This document shows, piece by piece, positions 44,852-54,705 of a DNA stretch of 64,000 nt; position 1 is the stretch's first letter; each line of letters opens with the position of its first letter. The notes under the pieces were generated by a model, which saw only the letters and a program-made list of their open reading frames with translations, searched no databases and was not told where the DNA came from. This DNA comes from Bin34 sp963422415. Its GTDB lineage: Bacteria; Chloroflexota; Anaerolineae; Caldilineales; Caldilineaceae. The stretch covers positions 434,001-498,000 of the forward strand of contig OY729430.1 in the NCBI GenBank assembly GCA_963422415.1, read 5' to 3'. A program made the translations under genes and the position numbers.

Positions 44852-45949
44852 GTGATCACGGAAGGTACACGGCTTGGTTCCTTGCTGCGCACACGTCGCG
44901 AAACGCTTGGGCTGAGCCTGGAAGACGTTGAGGCCGCCATCCGCATCCGCGCCCACTATTTGCTGGCGATGGAGGCGGATGAGTGGCAACGCCTGCCCGG
45001 CGAGGTGGTGGGCCGTGGCTTTCTGCAGAACTACGCGGCCTTCCTCAAGCTGGACGGCCAGGAGCTGAAACAGCATCGCCAGTCCGACATCGTGGCCCGC
45101 CTCAACGAAAACTGGCCCAGCACCAGTGGAGGCGCCTCGATGCCTCCGCTGCGGGACATGGACTATCGACCCTTGGAGTCGCAACCGACCGGAGCGTTTT
45201 TTCTGACGGGCCAAGGTCCGTCCCAAGTCTGGAGGCGTTTCCTGTTTACAGGCCTGCTGCTGGTTGTGGTGACCCTGATCATTGCCGCGTTTCTCGCCAA
45301 TCCAGGTTCTGCACTGCCCACAGGCACGATCCTGACAAGCCTGCGCACGGAGGCAACCAGACGGATGCAGGACGCCTATGGCCAGCTGGTTGACGGCCTG
45401 CGAACCACTTTCCAGGATACGGGCACCAATGGCGGCAGCCCTGCGGCTCCACTGGTCGTGGAGGTGCCTCCTCCCACGGCGACTCCGGTGCCAGCGGCCG
45501 TCGCGTCACCCACGCCTGTCCCCACTGTCCCTACGCCCACGGCGACCCCGGCGCCAGCGGCCGTCGCGGCGCCCACGCCTGTCCCCACGCCCACGTCCAT
45601 CCCCGCCGTCGGAGCGCTGGCGCCTGTGAACTGCGATGTGGAGGGGATGCAGATTACCAGCCCCCGGGACCGTCAGATCATCGGCGACGTCACCGCCCTG
45701 ACAGGCACTGCGGCCGTGACCGATCAATGGTATTACAAGCTGGAATATCGGATTGTGGCCGGAGTGGGTCAAGCGCAGCGTCAGGCCTTTACTTATTTTG
45801 ACGGTTATGTAACCACTGTCACGGAGGGATCGTTGGGAGAACTGAACACTGTGTTCATGACCAATGGCGACTATACGGTACGATTGACCGCAGTGCAGCA
45901 GGATGGCACAGCCCTGACCTGTGACTTCACCGTGACGGTCCAGAACTGA
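44852..45949 (+). CDS. RodZ-like helix-turn-helix membrane protein
   Basis: The protein of about 365 residues has an N-terminal HTH_25 domain (GSLLRTRRETLGLSLEDVEAAIR, VVGRGFLQNYAAFLKLDG), a single membrane helix near 130-150 (LLLVVVTLIIAAFLA) and a Pro/Thr/Ala/Val-rich linker with duplicated PTATPxPAAVAxPTPVPT segments, then a beta-rich C-terminal domain. RodZ anchors MreB and controls rod shape; this protein keeps its domain order. GTG at 44852 is chosen as the first start that suits the HTH domain. The linker style is frequent in Chloroflexota. Confidence 0.78.
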   Translation: MITEGTRLGSLLRTRRETLGLSLEDVEAAIRIRAHYLLAMEADEWQRLPGEVVGRGFLQNYAAFLKLDGQELKQHRQSDIVARLNENWPSTSGGASMPPLRDMDYRPLESQPTGAFFLTGQGPSQVWRRFLFTGLLLVVVTLIIAAFLANPGSALPTGTILTSLRTEATRRMQDAYGQLVDGLRTTFQDTGTNGGSPAAPLVVEVPPPTATPVPAAVASPTPVPTVPTPTATPAPAAVAAPTPVPTPTSIPAVGALAPVNCDVEGMQITSPRDRQIIGDVTALTGTAAVTDQWYYKLEYRIVAGVGQAQRQAFTYFDGYVTTVTEGSLGELNTVFMTNGDYTVRLTAVQQDGTALTCDFTVTVQN

Positions 45950-45975
45950 AACCAACCGCCGCCCACGGCGGCATG

Positions 45976-46512
45976 TCAGTCCAGGACGAGGGGCGTGAGC
46001 GTCGTCTCTCCTTCCGCGTCCGTCTCCACCTTGTACACTTGAGTGGCCCGATCCAGCATCATCACGCCGTGCGTGTGATCGATCTCATGCTGAAAAATGC
46101 GGGCAAGCCAGCCTGTGGCCTTGATGCGCACCTCCTGCCCCTGGGCGTCCAGACCGCGGACCGTCACATGCTCCGCCCGTTTCACGTCCGCCAGCAGCCC
46201 CGGCAAGCTCAGGCACCCTTCCTGGTCCTCGATTTCCCCTTTCCGCTTGAGAATCTCCGGATTGAGCAACTGATACATTGCCAGTGGACTGTCTGCCGCT
46301 TGATCGTCCTCCGGGTACTCGACCACGATCGCACGCAGGCTGCGGCCCACCTGCGGGGCAGCCAGTCCTACGCCCTTGCTCGCGCGCATGGTCTCCACCA
46401 TGTCGGCCAGCAGAGTCCGGATCGCGCCATCCACCCGCCGGACCCTGTGAGCCTTGCGGTGCAGCATGTCCGCTTCCTCGTCCCAGTCGCGCAAAACACG
46501 TAAGATGGTCAT
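45976..46512 (-). CDS. def: peptide deformylase
   Basis: The protein of about 178 residues has the three PDF motifs: GVGLAAPQVG, EGCLSLPG (metal Cys) and QHEIDHTHG (HExxH metal and catalytic site). It removes the N-formyl group from new proteins. ATG at 46512 is used; a TTG two codons earlier is in frame. A TATAAT is visible on the minus strand at 46572-46577, about 60 bp upstream, without a good -35. Confidence 0.96.
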   Translation of the reverse strand: MTILRVLRDWDEEADMLHRKAHRVRRVDGAIRTLLADMVETMRASKGVGLAAPQVGRSLRAIVVEYPEDDQAADSPLAMYQLLNPEILKRKGEIEDQEGCLSLPGLLADVKRAEHVTVRGLDAQGQEVRIKATGWLARIFQHEIDHTHGVMMLDRATQVYKVETDAEGETTLTPLVLD

Positions 46513-46710
46513 AGACAATAGGCAGCCCCGGGGAATGGCGAGTCCCGGACCAAGGTCGGCCGATGGCAGGTATTATACGCCCGTCTCCCGCGTCCGCAGG
46601 CCTTGGCCGAGTCAGATATTTTTATTCGGTCTTGGGGGGAAGCGGGTACCATAGTCTGCTGAAGTCAAGACCTGCGCTATCCGTCGATCTCCACCATATC
46701 CATCGCATCC

Positions 46711-47529
46711 ATGTCGTTCTGGACGCAACTTGCACTCGCTGTCACCGCACGGCAATCCCTGCTGTGCGTTGGCCTGGATCCGGATCCAGCCTTGCTGCCC
46801 ACGGACTGTGGGCCCCTGACCGGCTCCTCCTTGGCCCCGTTGCTGGCATGGAATCAGCGCGTCATCGCGCAAACCACGGACTGGGCCTGCGCCTACAAGC
46901 CCAATCTGGGCTTCTATCTGCGCCACGGCGCCCCGGGTCTGCGCTTGCTGGCAGACACGGTGGCCGCCATTCCCGCGGACATTCCCGTGATTCTGGACGC
47001 CAAGTTCGGCGACATTGGCTCCACCGCGGAGGGATATGCCCACTTTGCCTTCAAGGAACTGGGCGTGGGCGCCGTCACCTTGAATCCGCTGCTGGGCCAG
47101 GACAGCTTGGCTCCGTTCTTTGCCTATTCCAACAAGGGGTTCCTGCTGTTGGCCCACACCTCGAATCCGGATGCCCGCCAGTTCCAAGACCTGGAAACCC
47201 AAGCCGGCCCCCTGCACGAAAGAATCGCTGCCACGGTACCGGCTTGGGAGGTCCGCGTCGGCCTAGTAGTGGGTGCGACCTATCCCGCGCAATTGGCACG
47301 CATCCGCGCGCAGGTCCCGGACCGCTGGATTCTGGCGCCGGGTCTGGGCCGCCAAGGCGGCGATCTGGCCGCGTCGCTGGCGGCGGGCTGGAGCACGATC
47401 CAGCCACCAGGCCTGTTCTTCAACGCCAGTTCCCAGATTGCCGCCGCGCCGGAACCGGGCCAGGCTGCCCGGCAGATTGTGGAATCTCTGCGCCAGAGCG
47501 TGGCCCAGGTCCTGGAGACCACGCTATGA
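46711..47529 (+). CDS. pyrF: orotidine 5'-phosphate decarboxylase, type 2
   Basis: The 272-residue TIM-barrel protein has LCVGLDPDPALL at the start, ACAYKPNLGFY, the catalytic VILDAKFGDIGSTA (Lys-Asp pair) and LVVGATYP. Length and the PNxxFY feature place it in the type 2 (mycobacterial/archaeal-like) branch. It makes UMP in the last step of pyrimidine synthesis. It begins a tightly packed pyr operon and overlaps pyrE by 4 bp. Confidence 0.95.
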   Translation: MSFWTQLALAVTARQSLLCVGLDPDPALLPTDCGPLTGSSLAPLLAWNQRVIAQTTDWACAYKPNLGFYLRHGAPGLRLLADTVAAIPADIPVILDAKFGDIGSTAEGYAHFAFKELGVGAVTLNPLLGQDSLAPFFAYSNKGFLLLAHTSNPDARQFQDLETQAGPLHERIAATVPAWEVRVGLVVGATYPAQLARIRAQVPDRWILAPGLGRQGGDLAASLAAGWSTIQPPGLFFNASSQIAAAPEPGQAARQIVESLRQSVAQVLETTL

Positions 47530-48131
47530 ACACCCCGGACCAGGAACGTCTCTTCGCCTTGCTGATGGAGATGAAGGCGCTGCAGTTTGGCGAGTTCGTG
47601 TTGGCCAGCGGCCAAAAATCCCCCTTCTATCTGGACCTGCGCCTTATCATTAGCCATCCAGATCTGCTCCAGCTGAGCGGACGGCTGCTGGCGATGCATA
47701 TGGCGGACCTGTCGGTCCGGCGCATGGCGGCGGTGCCCTATGGGGCATTGCCCTTGGGAGCCGTGGCCGCGGTCACGGCGGGCCTGCCCTTGCTGTATAC
47801 CCGCAAGAAGGTCAAGAAGCACGGCGGTCAACGGCAGGTGGAAGGACATCACGAGAAGGGAGAGCGGATAGTCATGGTGGAGGATCTGGTCACGACCGGT
47901 GGCAGTCTGCTGCAGGCAGTGGGCCTGCTGCGGGCGGCGGGCCTCAAGGTCTCCCATGCCGTGGTGATGACCGAAAGGGGTTCCCAAGCCCGTCTCAACC
48001 TGCGCGCGGCAGATATAGAGTTGCGCACGGTCTTCCAGTTGACCGACATTCTGACCTACGCCTGGACCACCGGCCACATCAGCGACACCCAGTTCAAGAC
48101 AGTGCAGAAGTTCACACGCGAGGGGCAGTAG
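47526..48131 (+). CDS. pyrE: orotate phosphoribosyltransferase
   Basis: The 201-residue protein has GEFVLASGQKSPFYLDLR, VPYGALPLGAVAAV, the Lys-rich flexible loop YTRKKVKKHGGQRQVEGH and the PRPP-binding motif IVMVEDLVTTGGSLLQAV. It makes OMP for PyrF, whose gene overlaps it (ATGA). The C terminus has HISDTQFKTVQKFT. Confidence 0.96.
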   Translation: MNTPDQERLFALLMEMKALQFGEFVLASGQKSPFYLDLRLIISHPDLLQLSGRLLAMHMADLSVRRMAAVPYGALPLGAVAAVTAGLPLLYTRKKVKKHGGQRQVEGHHEKGERIVMVEDLVTTGGSLLQAVGLLRAAGLKVSHAVVMTERGSQARLNLRAADIELRTVFQLTDILTYAWTTGHISDTQFKTVQKFTREGQ

Positions 48132-48135
48132 CGGC

Positions 48136-49209
48136 ATGACGCAACTCAACGGCGCCGTCACCGAGACCACCGACGTCTGGACCCATGTCCTGCAGGGGTA
48201 CAAGCCCGCTCCCATTGCGGGCGACTTCGCTGGCAAGCACGTTGTGACAGTGGATCAGTTCGGTCGGGAAGACCTGGATTTTCTCTTCCACAGCACGATG
48301 CGGTTGGAACAGCGGATGCAGCAGCGCGATCGGGGCATTGGCGAAATCGCCCACGACAGCATCATGGCCCAGCTCTTCTTCGAGGCCAGTACCCGTACCG
48401 ACCTCTCCTTCCAGGCGGCCATCAGCCGCCTGGGGGGCAAGGTCATCGGGGCCAGTAACGGCATCGAGTTCTCCTCCGTGCACAAGGGAGAGGATCTGCC
48501 AGACACCATCCGCGCCGCCGGCTGCTATGCCGACGTGATCACCTTGCGGCATCCAGCCGCGGGTGCGTCCGTCATTGCCGCCCATTTCCTGGATTTGCTG
48601 CGGGATCAGATCGGGCGGGAACCAGTCGTGATCAGTGCCGGGGATGGCGTGGGAGAACATCCTACCCAGGCGCTGCTGGACACCTACACCATCTTTCGCC
48701 AGAAGGAAAGCCTGCGGAATCTCAACATTGCCATGGTAGGCGACCTGCGTTTCGGACGCACGGTCCATTCTCTGACCAAGCTGCTGTCCCTCTATGGCAG
48801 CGAGGGCATTCACATCAACCTGGTATCCCCCGCCACCTTGCGCATGCCAACGGGCATCGTGGTCCAAGCCCGGCGGAACGGCGTGTCCGTGACGGAAACG
48901 GCTCAGCTGCGTGAGGTCCTGTACGACAGCGACGTCATCTACTGGACGCGCATCCAAGAAGAGCGCTTTGCCGACCCGGCGGAGTACGCGGCAGTCCGGG
49001 ACGAATTCATCATGGTGCCGGAATTGCTGGTGCAGACTCCCACCAACACGGTCCTGCTGCATCCGCTGCCGCGCAAACACGAAATGGGCTCCGCCTGGGA
49101 CCGGTACAACCTGGACCTGGACCCCCGTACTGTCCATTTTCAGCAGATGGCCAACGGGATGTACATCCGCATGAGCTTGGTGGCCCTCATTCTCGGCAAG
49201 TGGGTCTAG
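48136..49209 (+). CDS. pyrB: aspartate carbamoyltransferase catalytic subunit
   Basis: The 357-residue protein has the carbamoyl-phosphate site LFFEASTRTDLSFQAA, VISAGDGVGEHPTQALLDTY, AMVGDLRFGRTVHSL and LLHPLPRKHEMG. It forms carbamoyl-aspartate. The spacing to pyrE is 4 bp and to pyrC 25 bp. An N-terminal extension of about 25 residues precedes the usual start. No pyrI regulatory subunit is present. Confidence 0.95.
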   Translation: MTQLNGAVTETTDVWTHVLQGYKPAPIAGDFAGKHVVTVDQFGREDLDFLFHSTMRLEQRMQQRDRGIGEIAHDSIMAQLFFEASTRTDLSFQAAISRLGGKVIGASNGIEFSSVHKGEDLPDTIRAAGCYADVITLRHPAAGASVIAAHFLDLLRDQIGREPVVISAGDGVGEHPTQALLDTYTIFRQKESLRNLNIAMVGDLRFGRTVHSLTKLLSLYGSEGIHINLVSPATLRMPTGIVVQARRNGVSVTETAQLREVLYDSDVIYWTRIQEERFADPAEYAAVRDEFIMVPELLVQTPTNTVLLHPLPRKHEMGSAWDRYNLDLDPRTVHFQQMANGMYIRMSLVALILGKWV

Positions 49210-49234
49210 GCGAGGCGATACGGCGACCTACCCC

Positions 49235-50317
49235 ATGTCTCTTTGGCGCATCCCTGGCCCTCTGGACCCGCATGTCCATCTGCGCGGCATGCACTGGGGC
49301 CGCAAGGGCACCCTGACCAGCGAGACCCGGGCGGCCTTGGCTGGCGGCTTTACCGCCGTACTAGACATGCCCAACGCCGAACCCACCACCACGTCCCTGG
49401 CGAGCCTGCAAGCCAAGCGTCAGGCCCTGCAAGACGGAGCCGTGTGCGACTGGGGCATCTATTACGGGGTGCATCCCGCCGGCAACCGGGACACGTTTCC
49501 CCAGGCCATGGCCCACGCGGTGGGTCTCAAGATCTACTGTGGACAGACCACCGGCGATCTGTTCGTGGCCGGCCCACGGCGCGAAGAGCATTTCGCCGCC
49601 TGGCGGAATCACGGTCTCATCGCCGTGCACGCCGAAGGCGCGGAAGTCGACGCGGTCCTGTCTCTGGTGGAGCGGCACCGCATTCACACCCATTTCTGCC
49701 ATGTTAGCGCCCAGGCCGAGCTGGACGCGCTGCGGGCGGCCAAGGACCGCGGATTGCCAGTTTCGGTGGGAGTCTGCCCCCATCATCTGTGGCTGACGAC
49801 CGAGGATGAATATCGGCTAGGACCCTTTGCCCTGATGAAGCCCCCACTCAAAAGCCAGCGGGACGTGGATGCTCTGTGGCAGGGCCTAAACGCGGGCTGG
49901 GTGGACGTGGTGGAGTCGGATCACGCGCCTCACGCCCTGCCGGAAAAACGCACCATGCCCTCGGCCTTCGGCGTGCCCGGGCTGGAAACCCTGCTGCCCT
50001 TGATGGGAACCGCAGTGGCGGATGGCCGCCTGACACGGAATCGCTTGGAGGAACTGGTGGTTACGGGGCCCCGACGCATTTTCGGCATTCCCTGTCCCCC
50101 CGACACCTGGACGGAACTGGAATTCGGGGCATCGACGCGGATCCGCGGATCCGACCTGCAGGCTCTCTGCGGCTGGACTCCCTTTGAAGGGCAGCCCGTG
50201 CGCTGCCGCGTGGCCGCCGTGCAACTGCGCGGGCGGCTGGCCTATGACGGCCACGCGGTGCGGGTGCCGCCGGGCTTTGGCCAGCCAGTGCAGCAGACTC
50301 TCCGCAGCCCGTCATGA
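49235..50317 (+). CDS. pyrC: dihydroorotase (amidohydrolase family)
   Basis: The 360-residue amidohydrolase has DPHVHLRG (HxH metal ligands) near residue 11, LDMPNAEPTTT, VGLKIYCGQTTGD with the Lys that is probably carbamylated, HTHFCHVSAQAE, and the final ligand in VVESDHAPH. It lacks an N-terminal beta domain, as in several short dihydroorotases. Position between pyrB and pyrD supports the assignment. It overlaps pyrD by 4 bp. Confidence 0.9.
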   Translation: MSLWRIPGPLDPHVHLRGMHWGRKGTLTSETRAALAGGFTAVLDMPNAEPTTTSLASLQAKRQALQDGAVCDWGIYYGVHPAGNRDTFPQAMAHAVGLKIYCGQTTGDLFVAGPRREEHFAAWRNHGLIAVHAEGAEVDAVLSLVERHRIHTHFCHVSAQAELDALRAAKDRGLPVSVGVCPHHLWLTTEDEYRLGPFALMKPPLKSQRDVDALWQGLNAGWVDVVESDHAPHALPEKRTMPSAFGVPGLETLLPLMGTAVADGRLTRNRLEELVVTGPRRIFGIPCPPDTWTELEFGASTRIRGSDLQALCGWTPFEGQPVRCRVAAVQLRGRLAYDGHAVRVPPGFGQPVQQTLRSPS

Positions 50318-51462
50318 CCTCCCATACACGACATCCGATGCTGCGCCGCCTGATCCTTATCCTGTACGAGATCACGTATTCGATGCTGCGCTGCACCCTG
50401 TTCCGAGTGCAGGCCAACACCAGTCACGAGCTGGTGCACGACCTGCTGGAGCACTGGGACGAACACGCCTTGCTGCAGCGCGGTCTGCGCGGTCTGGGAC
50501 GGTTTCTGCGGCCGGCGGTCCCGGTCCAGGTGGGTGGCGTAGAACTACCGCAGCCCTTCATGTTGGCGGCCGGCTGGTGCAAGGGCACAGGATATGACAA
50601 CGAGGTGCGCGCCTTGGCGACCGTGATTCGGGACGACAATCTCCTGCCCGGATGGCGCACGCTGCCGCACTTGGCGGGACCGATCGAATTCGGTTCCTAT
50701 ACCCGCTGGCCCCGACAGGGCAATCAGGGCCGCACCATGTGGCGGTATCCCGCGGTGCAGGGGCTGGGCAATCGCGTCGGCCTGCGCAATCCAGGCATTC
50801 GCGCCGTGGCCGCGTTCCTGGCCCTGCATCGGGATCTGCTGCCCGAGACCTGGGGCATCAATCTGGCTAGTTCCCTGGACGTGGAGGACCCCCAGACGCT
50901 GCGCTCCGAACTGATTGAATCCCTGACCTATCTGGAAGATGCCGGCCTGACGCCGACTTGGCTGACCCTGAACGTCAGCTGTCCTGCTGCCCACGACGAG
51001 GACGTCGGCCTGCAGCAATCGGCGGAATTCATTCGGAATCTGCTGGAAGGGGTGCGGACCGCCGCGCGGACCAGCCTGCCCATCTGGCTCAAGGTCAGTC
51101 CCTGCCTGACCGCTCGCCAATACGACCAGATCCTGTCATTGGCCATCGAGTACGGGGTCAAGGCCATCGTGGCCACGAATACGCGCCAGGAACAGGAAGG
51201 GGCGGACGGCTCCCCCTGGGGCGCCAGCGGAGGGTTGCTGCGGGACGACGCCCGCACGGCGTTGATCAAGCTGGTCACGCTGCAGCGGATGCGGCAAGCT
51301 CCCATCGACATCATTGCCTGCGGCGGCATCGGACGGGGGCGGGATCTGCGTCTGCTGCGTCTGCTGCAAGTGAAGGCTTGGCAGTACAACTCCGCCCTGG
51401 TCTACCGTGGTCCGCTGGCTGCCACGCTAATCCATCGGGAAGCCCATCCCGATGTGCCGTAG
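50314..51462 (+). CDS. pyrD: dihydroorotate dehydrogenase (class-2-like layout, Cys active site)
   Basis: The 382-residue flavoprotein has a class-2-like N-terminal extension with a helix (RLILILYEITYSMLRCTLF), then the FMN barrel: FMLAAGWCKGTGYDN, GLGNRVGLRNPG, TWLTLNVSCPAAHDE, IWLKVSP, AIVATNTR and IIACGGIGRGRDLRL. Class 2 enzymes use a Ser base (NISSPN) and class 1 enzymes a Cys; this sequence has Cys in NVSCP. So the architecture is class-2-like but the base is class-1-like. It oxidises dihydroorotate to orotate. Confidence 0.88.
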   Translation: MTSHTRHPMLRRLILILYEITYSMLRCTLFRVQANTSHELVHDLLEHWDEHALLQRGLRGLGRFLRPAVPVQVGGVELPQPFMLAAGWCKGTGYDNEVRALATVIRDDNLLPGWRTLPHLAGPIEFGSYTRWPRQGNQGRTMWRYPAVQGLGNRVGLRNPGIRAVAAFLALHRDLLPETWGINLASSLDVEDPQTLRSELIESLTYLEDAGLTPTWLTLNVSCPAAHDEDVGLQQSAEFIRNLLEGVRTAARTSLPIWLKVSPCLTARQYDQILSLAIEYGVKAIVATNTRQEQEGADGSPWGASGGLLRDDARTALIKLVTLQRMRQAPIDIIACGGIGRGRDLRLLRLLQVKAWQYNSALVYRGPLAATLIHREAHPDVP

Positions 51463-51485
51463 GCTGCCCTGCCGATAACCGAACC

Positions 51486-52580
51486 ATGCCAAGACGACTC
51501 TACCGCGTCTACCGCGGCGCGCTGGCCTTGTATCTGGCGGCTGCCTGGATTTGGCTGGTTCTCTGGAAAACCGTCGGGGATCGCAACGGACCGCTGTACC
51601 TTGTCAACAGTCTGGCCTTTTGGATTCTGAGCGGAGCCTGGCTGGCCAGCTGGCTGCGCCTAGGCCGCACATCCCCGTGGTGGGCCATGCTGTGCGGAGA
51701 AGTCATGGGACTGACTCTGCTGCGCCACTACCACTGGATGCTGTGGCGCAAACTGCCGCGCGCGCATGGGGGGCGGTCCGAAATCCGGGTGTTGACCGCC
51801 AACCTGCTGAAGAAAAACAACAATCTAGAAAATACGCGGCGGCGGCTGATCCAGCATGACGTGGACGTCGCCGTGTTTCAGGAAGTGAACGCCAGCGCCC
51901 TGACGGGCCTGTTCCACCCTCTGCGCGAGAGATACCCGTATCAGTACTGGATGGCTCATCTGGGCCATCAATTGGGGCTGGGAGTGATGTCCCGCCATCC
52001 CATGGTCATGGAGCATCGACACAGTCTGGGGATCGGGGGGCCCTTCTATCTGCGGCTGCGGGTGCAGGTGGGGTCCCAGTCGTTGCTGTTGTACAACGTC
52101 CATCTGATCTCCCCGCTGTTCGGATCGCCGCCGGTGCGGTTGAACCGGGCCCTGCACATACGCGACTATCAGGTACAGCGACTGCTGGCCGATGCCCAGG
52201 CGCAGTCCGACTCCGTGCTGCTGATGGGAGACTGGAACGCCACCGAAGGATCCGACACCTACCGGCAGGCCAGCGCCCTCTTTCAGGACTGCTGGGCCAC
52301 GGCGGGGCTGGGTCCGGGCTGGACCTGGCCGCACAACCTAGAACCCTACTTTCCCCTGAAAGCCCGTCCCGTGTTGCGCCTGGATCACTCCTTCTGCTCT
52401 CCTGATCTGGAAGTGTTGGCTGCCCAGGTTCTGCCTGTCAAGGGCGGATCGGACCACTCGCCGCTGCTGCTGACCTTGCGGTTGCCGAAGCAGTGCGATA
52501 GACAGGGCCCGTCGCGGGTCTGCCCCGAAACCGGTTTCCTGAACTCCGTCCCCGCCCAAGGTTATGCACCGGGTCAATAG
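51486..52580 (+). CDS. membrane-anchored endonuclease/exonuclease/phosphatase (EEP) family protein
   Basis: The 364-residue protein has two or three N-terminal helices (ALALYLAAAWIWLVLW, AFWILSGAWLASWL) and then an EEP domain: IRVLTANLLKKNN, VAVFQEVNAS, YNVHLISP, LLMGDWNATEGS and HSFCSPDLEV...KGGSDHSPLLL. These are the metal and catalytic residues of the exonuclease III/DNase I fold. Membrane-bound members hydrolyse phosphodiesters outside or at the membrane. It is 24 bp after pyrD and shares the operon. Confidence 0.85.
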   Translation: MPRRLYRVYRGALALYLAAAWIWLVLWKTVGDRNGPLYLVNSLAFWILSGAWLASWLRLGRTSPWWAMLCGEVMGLTLLRHYHWMLWRKLPRAHGGRSEIRVLTANLLKKNNNLENTRRRLIQHDVDVAVFQEVNASALTGLFHPLRERYPYQYWMAHLGHQLGLGVMSRHPMVMEHRHSLGIGGPFYLRLRVQVGSQSLLLYNVHLISPLFGSPPVRLNRALHIRDYQVQRLLADAQAQSDSVLLMGDWNATEGSDTYRQASALFQDCWATAGLGPGWTWPHNLEPYFPLKARPVLRLDHSFCSPDLEVLAAQVLPVKGGSDHSPLLLTLRLPKQCDRQGPSRVCPETGFLNSVPAQGYAPGQ

Positions 52581-52589
52581 ACGAAGGAT

Positions 52590-52615
52590 ACGCTTTGAAA
52601 CGCAGCGTCATTTTT
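52590..52615 (+). terminator. terminator of the pyr operon
   Basis: ACGCT and AGCGT form a 5-bp stem with a 9-nt loop, followed by CA and TTTTT (52611-52615). It lies 10 bp past the EEP gene stop. Confidence 0.5.
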
Positions 52616-52688
52616 CCCGAGCCTTGCGGGATGCAAGCCAACGGTGTCCTCTCCATGTCATCTCCGCAAAGACAGCCTGAGGGCAGCG

Positions 52689-54261
52689 CTATCGGGAAGG
52701 GAGAGCGTTCTGACCGGTGATATGCATATCCCTCTCGGCCTTTTCCACTGCGATATCTATGCAGCCAGCGACTGTAGGCAGCTCCCCGTAGACCTGAATT
52801 CCCAGCAGAGTAAAGGTCCCATTGAGCAGAGCTTGATAGTGGATCTCATAGTCCAAGATGTTTTTCCATACGCTCTTGGCACGTATTCCCCTCAAAGGCA
52901 AGGTCGGTGGATGCAAGAAGTGATGCATTGCTCTCAACAAGGCATTGAACGCTGCATGCAAACCAGACATGTCTGATTTCCACATGGCATTGTAAATGGC
53001 ACTGGCCAAATCAGGGCAGGCATCATTCAGCCCATCTTCCCTGCGTAGACGTTTGTATTGCCAATCCACCAGAGATTCTTTGAAAGTGTGAGCCACTTCG
53101 GTATTGGGAAAGTCCAGATGCCATTCGATATTCTGTGTTTCCTCGTTCCATGACCCTTTTCGAGTCAGGTAGCCAGCCTGATAGAGCAAAGCCGCAAAAT
53201 TCGGTTCCTGAACATCGTACTTTACCTCTTCTACCGCGTCGGGATGGTCATAGGCAGCCACGGATATTGGATAGGCGCCGGCTTCGAGGAATTTCAGGAG
53301 CAGCCTGGGAGACCCCGAATCAGCCCAGTAGTTTGGCAAATGCGAATCAGGCAGAGACTTGGGCCCGTTCAACGATACTGATGTCATACAGGCAATTGAC
53401 AAGGGAAAACGGGTTGTAGACTGTCTGACCGCCTTTGGCAAACAAATAGCCATTGTAGTGATCTTCCAAGGCCTGATAGAGACGTTCGGTTTTCCAGCCC
53501 AGATTGTGGGCTCCGTTTTCAATGAGAGCCCGCAACCCGGAACGGCTCTTGTCCTCCAGGTCCTGCTGTGTAAAGCCAACCAGATCGCTTGCTCGGGGAT
53601 TGAATGAAAGATCGTAAAGGTGATTGACGCCTGAAAATAACCCAACGCGTGCAACGCGGGTAATGCCGGTCATAAAAGTGAATCGGACTAAGCGGGCATT
53701 GTCCTTCAAAGTCCCGTAGAAAGCCCTCAGGACATCCAGTATTGCACTGATTTCTTCTTTGCGTTCCAGATTCTCCGTGATTGGAGTGTCATACTCGTCC
53801 ACCAGCACTACCACTTCACGACCGGCTTGCTCTGCGCGGTTTCTCAGGATTGTTCTCAACATCTGGCTGGGACTCATTTTCATATCCAGAACAACCGGGT
53901 CACCTGCTCGGCCAAATTCCATCATGCGGAACTTGAGTTCGGATCGGAGGGCAGCAGCATCATGAATGTCTCGCAGAGCCATGTCGAGTCGAAGCACGGG
54001 ATAGCCATGTCGGGTCCAGTCCCAGTTCCGATACATCCAAGTCCCCTGGAATTTTTCCCGTTCGCCTTGGAAAAGGGCTTCGAGCGTGGAGACCAGCAGC
54101 GTCTTGCCAAAGCGTCGCGGCCGGGCTAGAAAGACATGCCTGGGATCATCCAAGATCATTCTGGCTATCTGAGGTGTCTTGTCGACATACAAGTAGCGCC
54201 CTGCTTCCTTTATACGCGTAAAGTCGTCCAGATCTACTGGCAATGCTTTGAGCCTGTCCAT
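52689..54261 (-). pseudogene. AAA-ATPase-like / PD-(D/E)XK protein, frameshifted and truncated
   Basis: The N-terminal part (54261 down to about 53380) encodes LYVDKTPQIARMI, RPRRFGKTLLVSTLEALF, VVVLVDEYDTPI and YNPFSLVNCLYD. There the frame stops making sense and hits a stop near 53347; the other frame continues GPKSLPDSHLPNYWADSGSP into the C-terminal part. It ends at YGELPTVAGCIDIAVEKAER without the E-x-K nuclease motif that the intact paralogue (29378-30991) has. So there is both a frameshift and loss of the catalytic end. A sequencing error could explain only the frameshift. Confidence 0.9.
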
Positions 54262-54613
54262 AAGTCAATATTCAAGCTAGGCCGAATGTGGCCCAGCAGC
54301 GTAATACTGTCGTGTCGCAGCAATCCAAGAGTATCTGATTATAAGGATTCTCATCTGCCTCGGATCAGACAAGCATACAGAGGTCAAATGGTTGTTCAAT
54401 CCATAAAGCCACAGACCTGCAATCCAATCATGAGGAACACTGGGGGTGTGTAGTGTACCTAGGTGAGATCCTTCGGCCTTGCGTTCACCGTCTTGCGACA
54501 CTCCCGGAGCCTAGTATCGCTGACCCAACTCCCAGACAAGATTGTGGCCCGTGATCCAGCATTGGCCCTATTTGCACCAAGTCAGGCCTTCGCAACCTGC
54601 TGGCAAAGCGAGA

Positions 54614-54705
54614 GTCAACTGAAGCGATATCCGCTGGCGCTGGACTGTTGCACCGGGCGGGAGCCTTGGGTCTGGAACGGGCCACGGCCCATCTGCATAG
54701 CCCTC
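54614..54705 (+). pseudogene. relic of the 5' end of the spermidine-synthase-like gene
   Basis: About 90 bp starting GAAGCGATAT line up with 56094 onward, the first codons of the intact gene, at about 75% identity by eye, with shared features CTGAAGCGATAT, GGGxCxGxxxCCTTGGG and CTGGAAC. It is on the same strand. Similarity is lost after about 90 bp. Confidence 0.6.
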
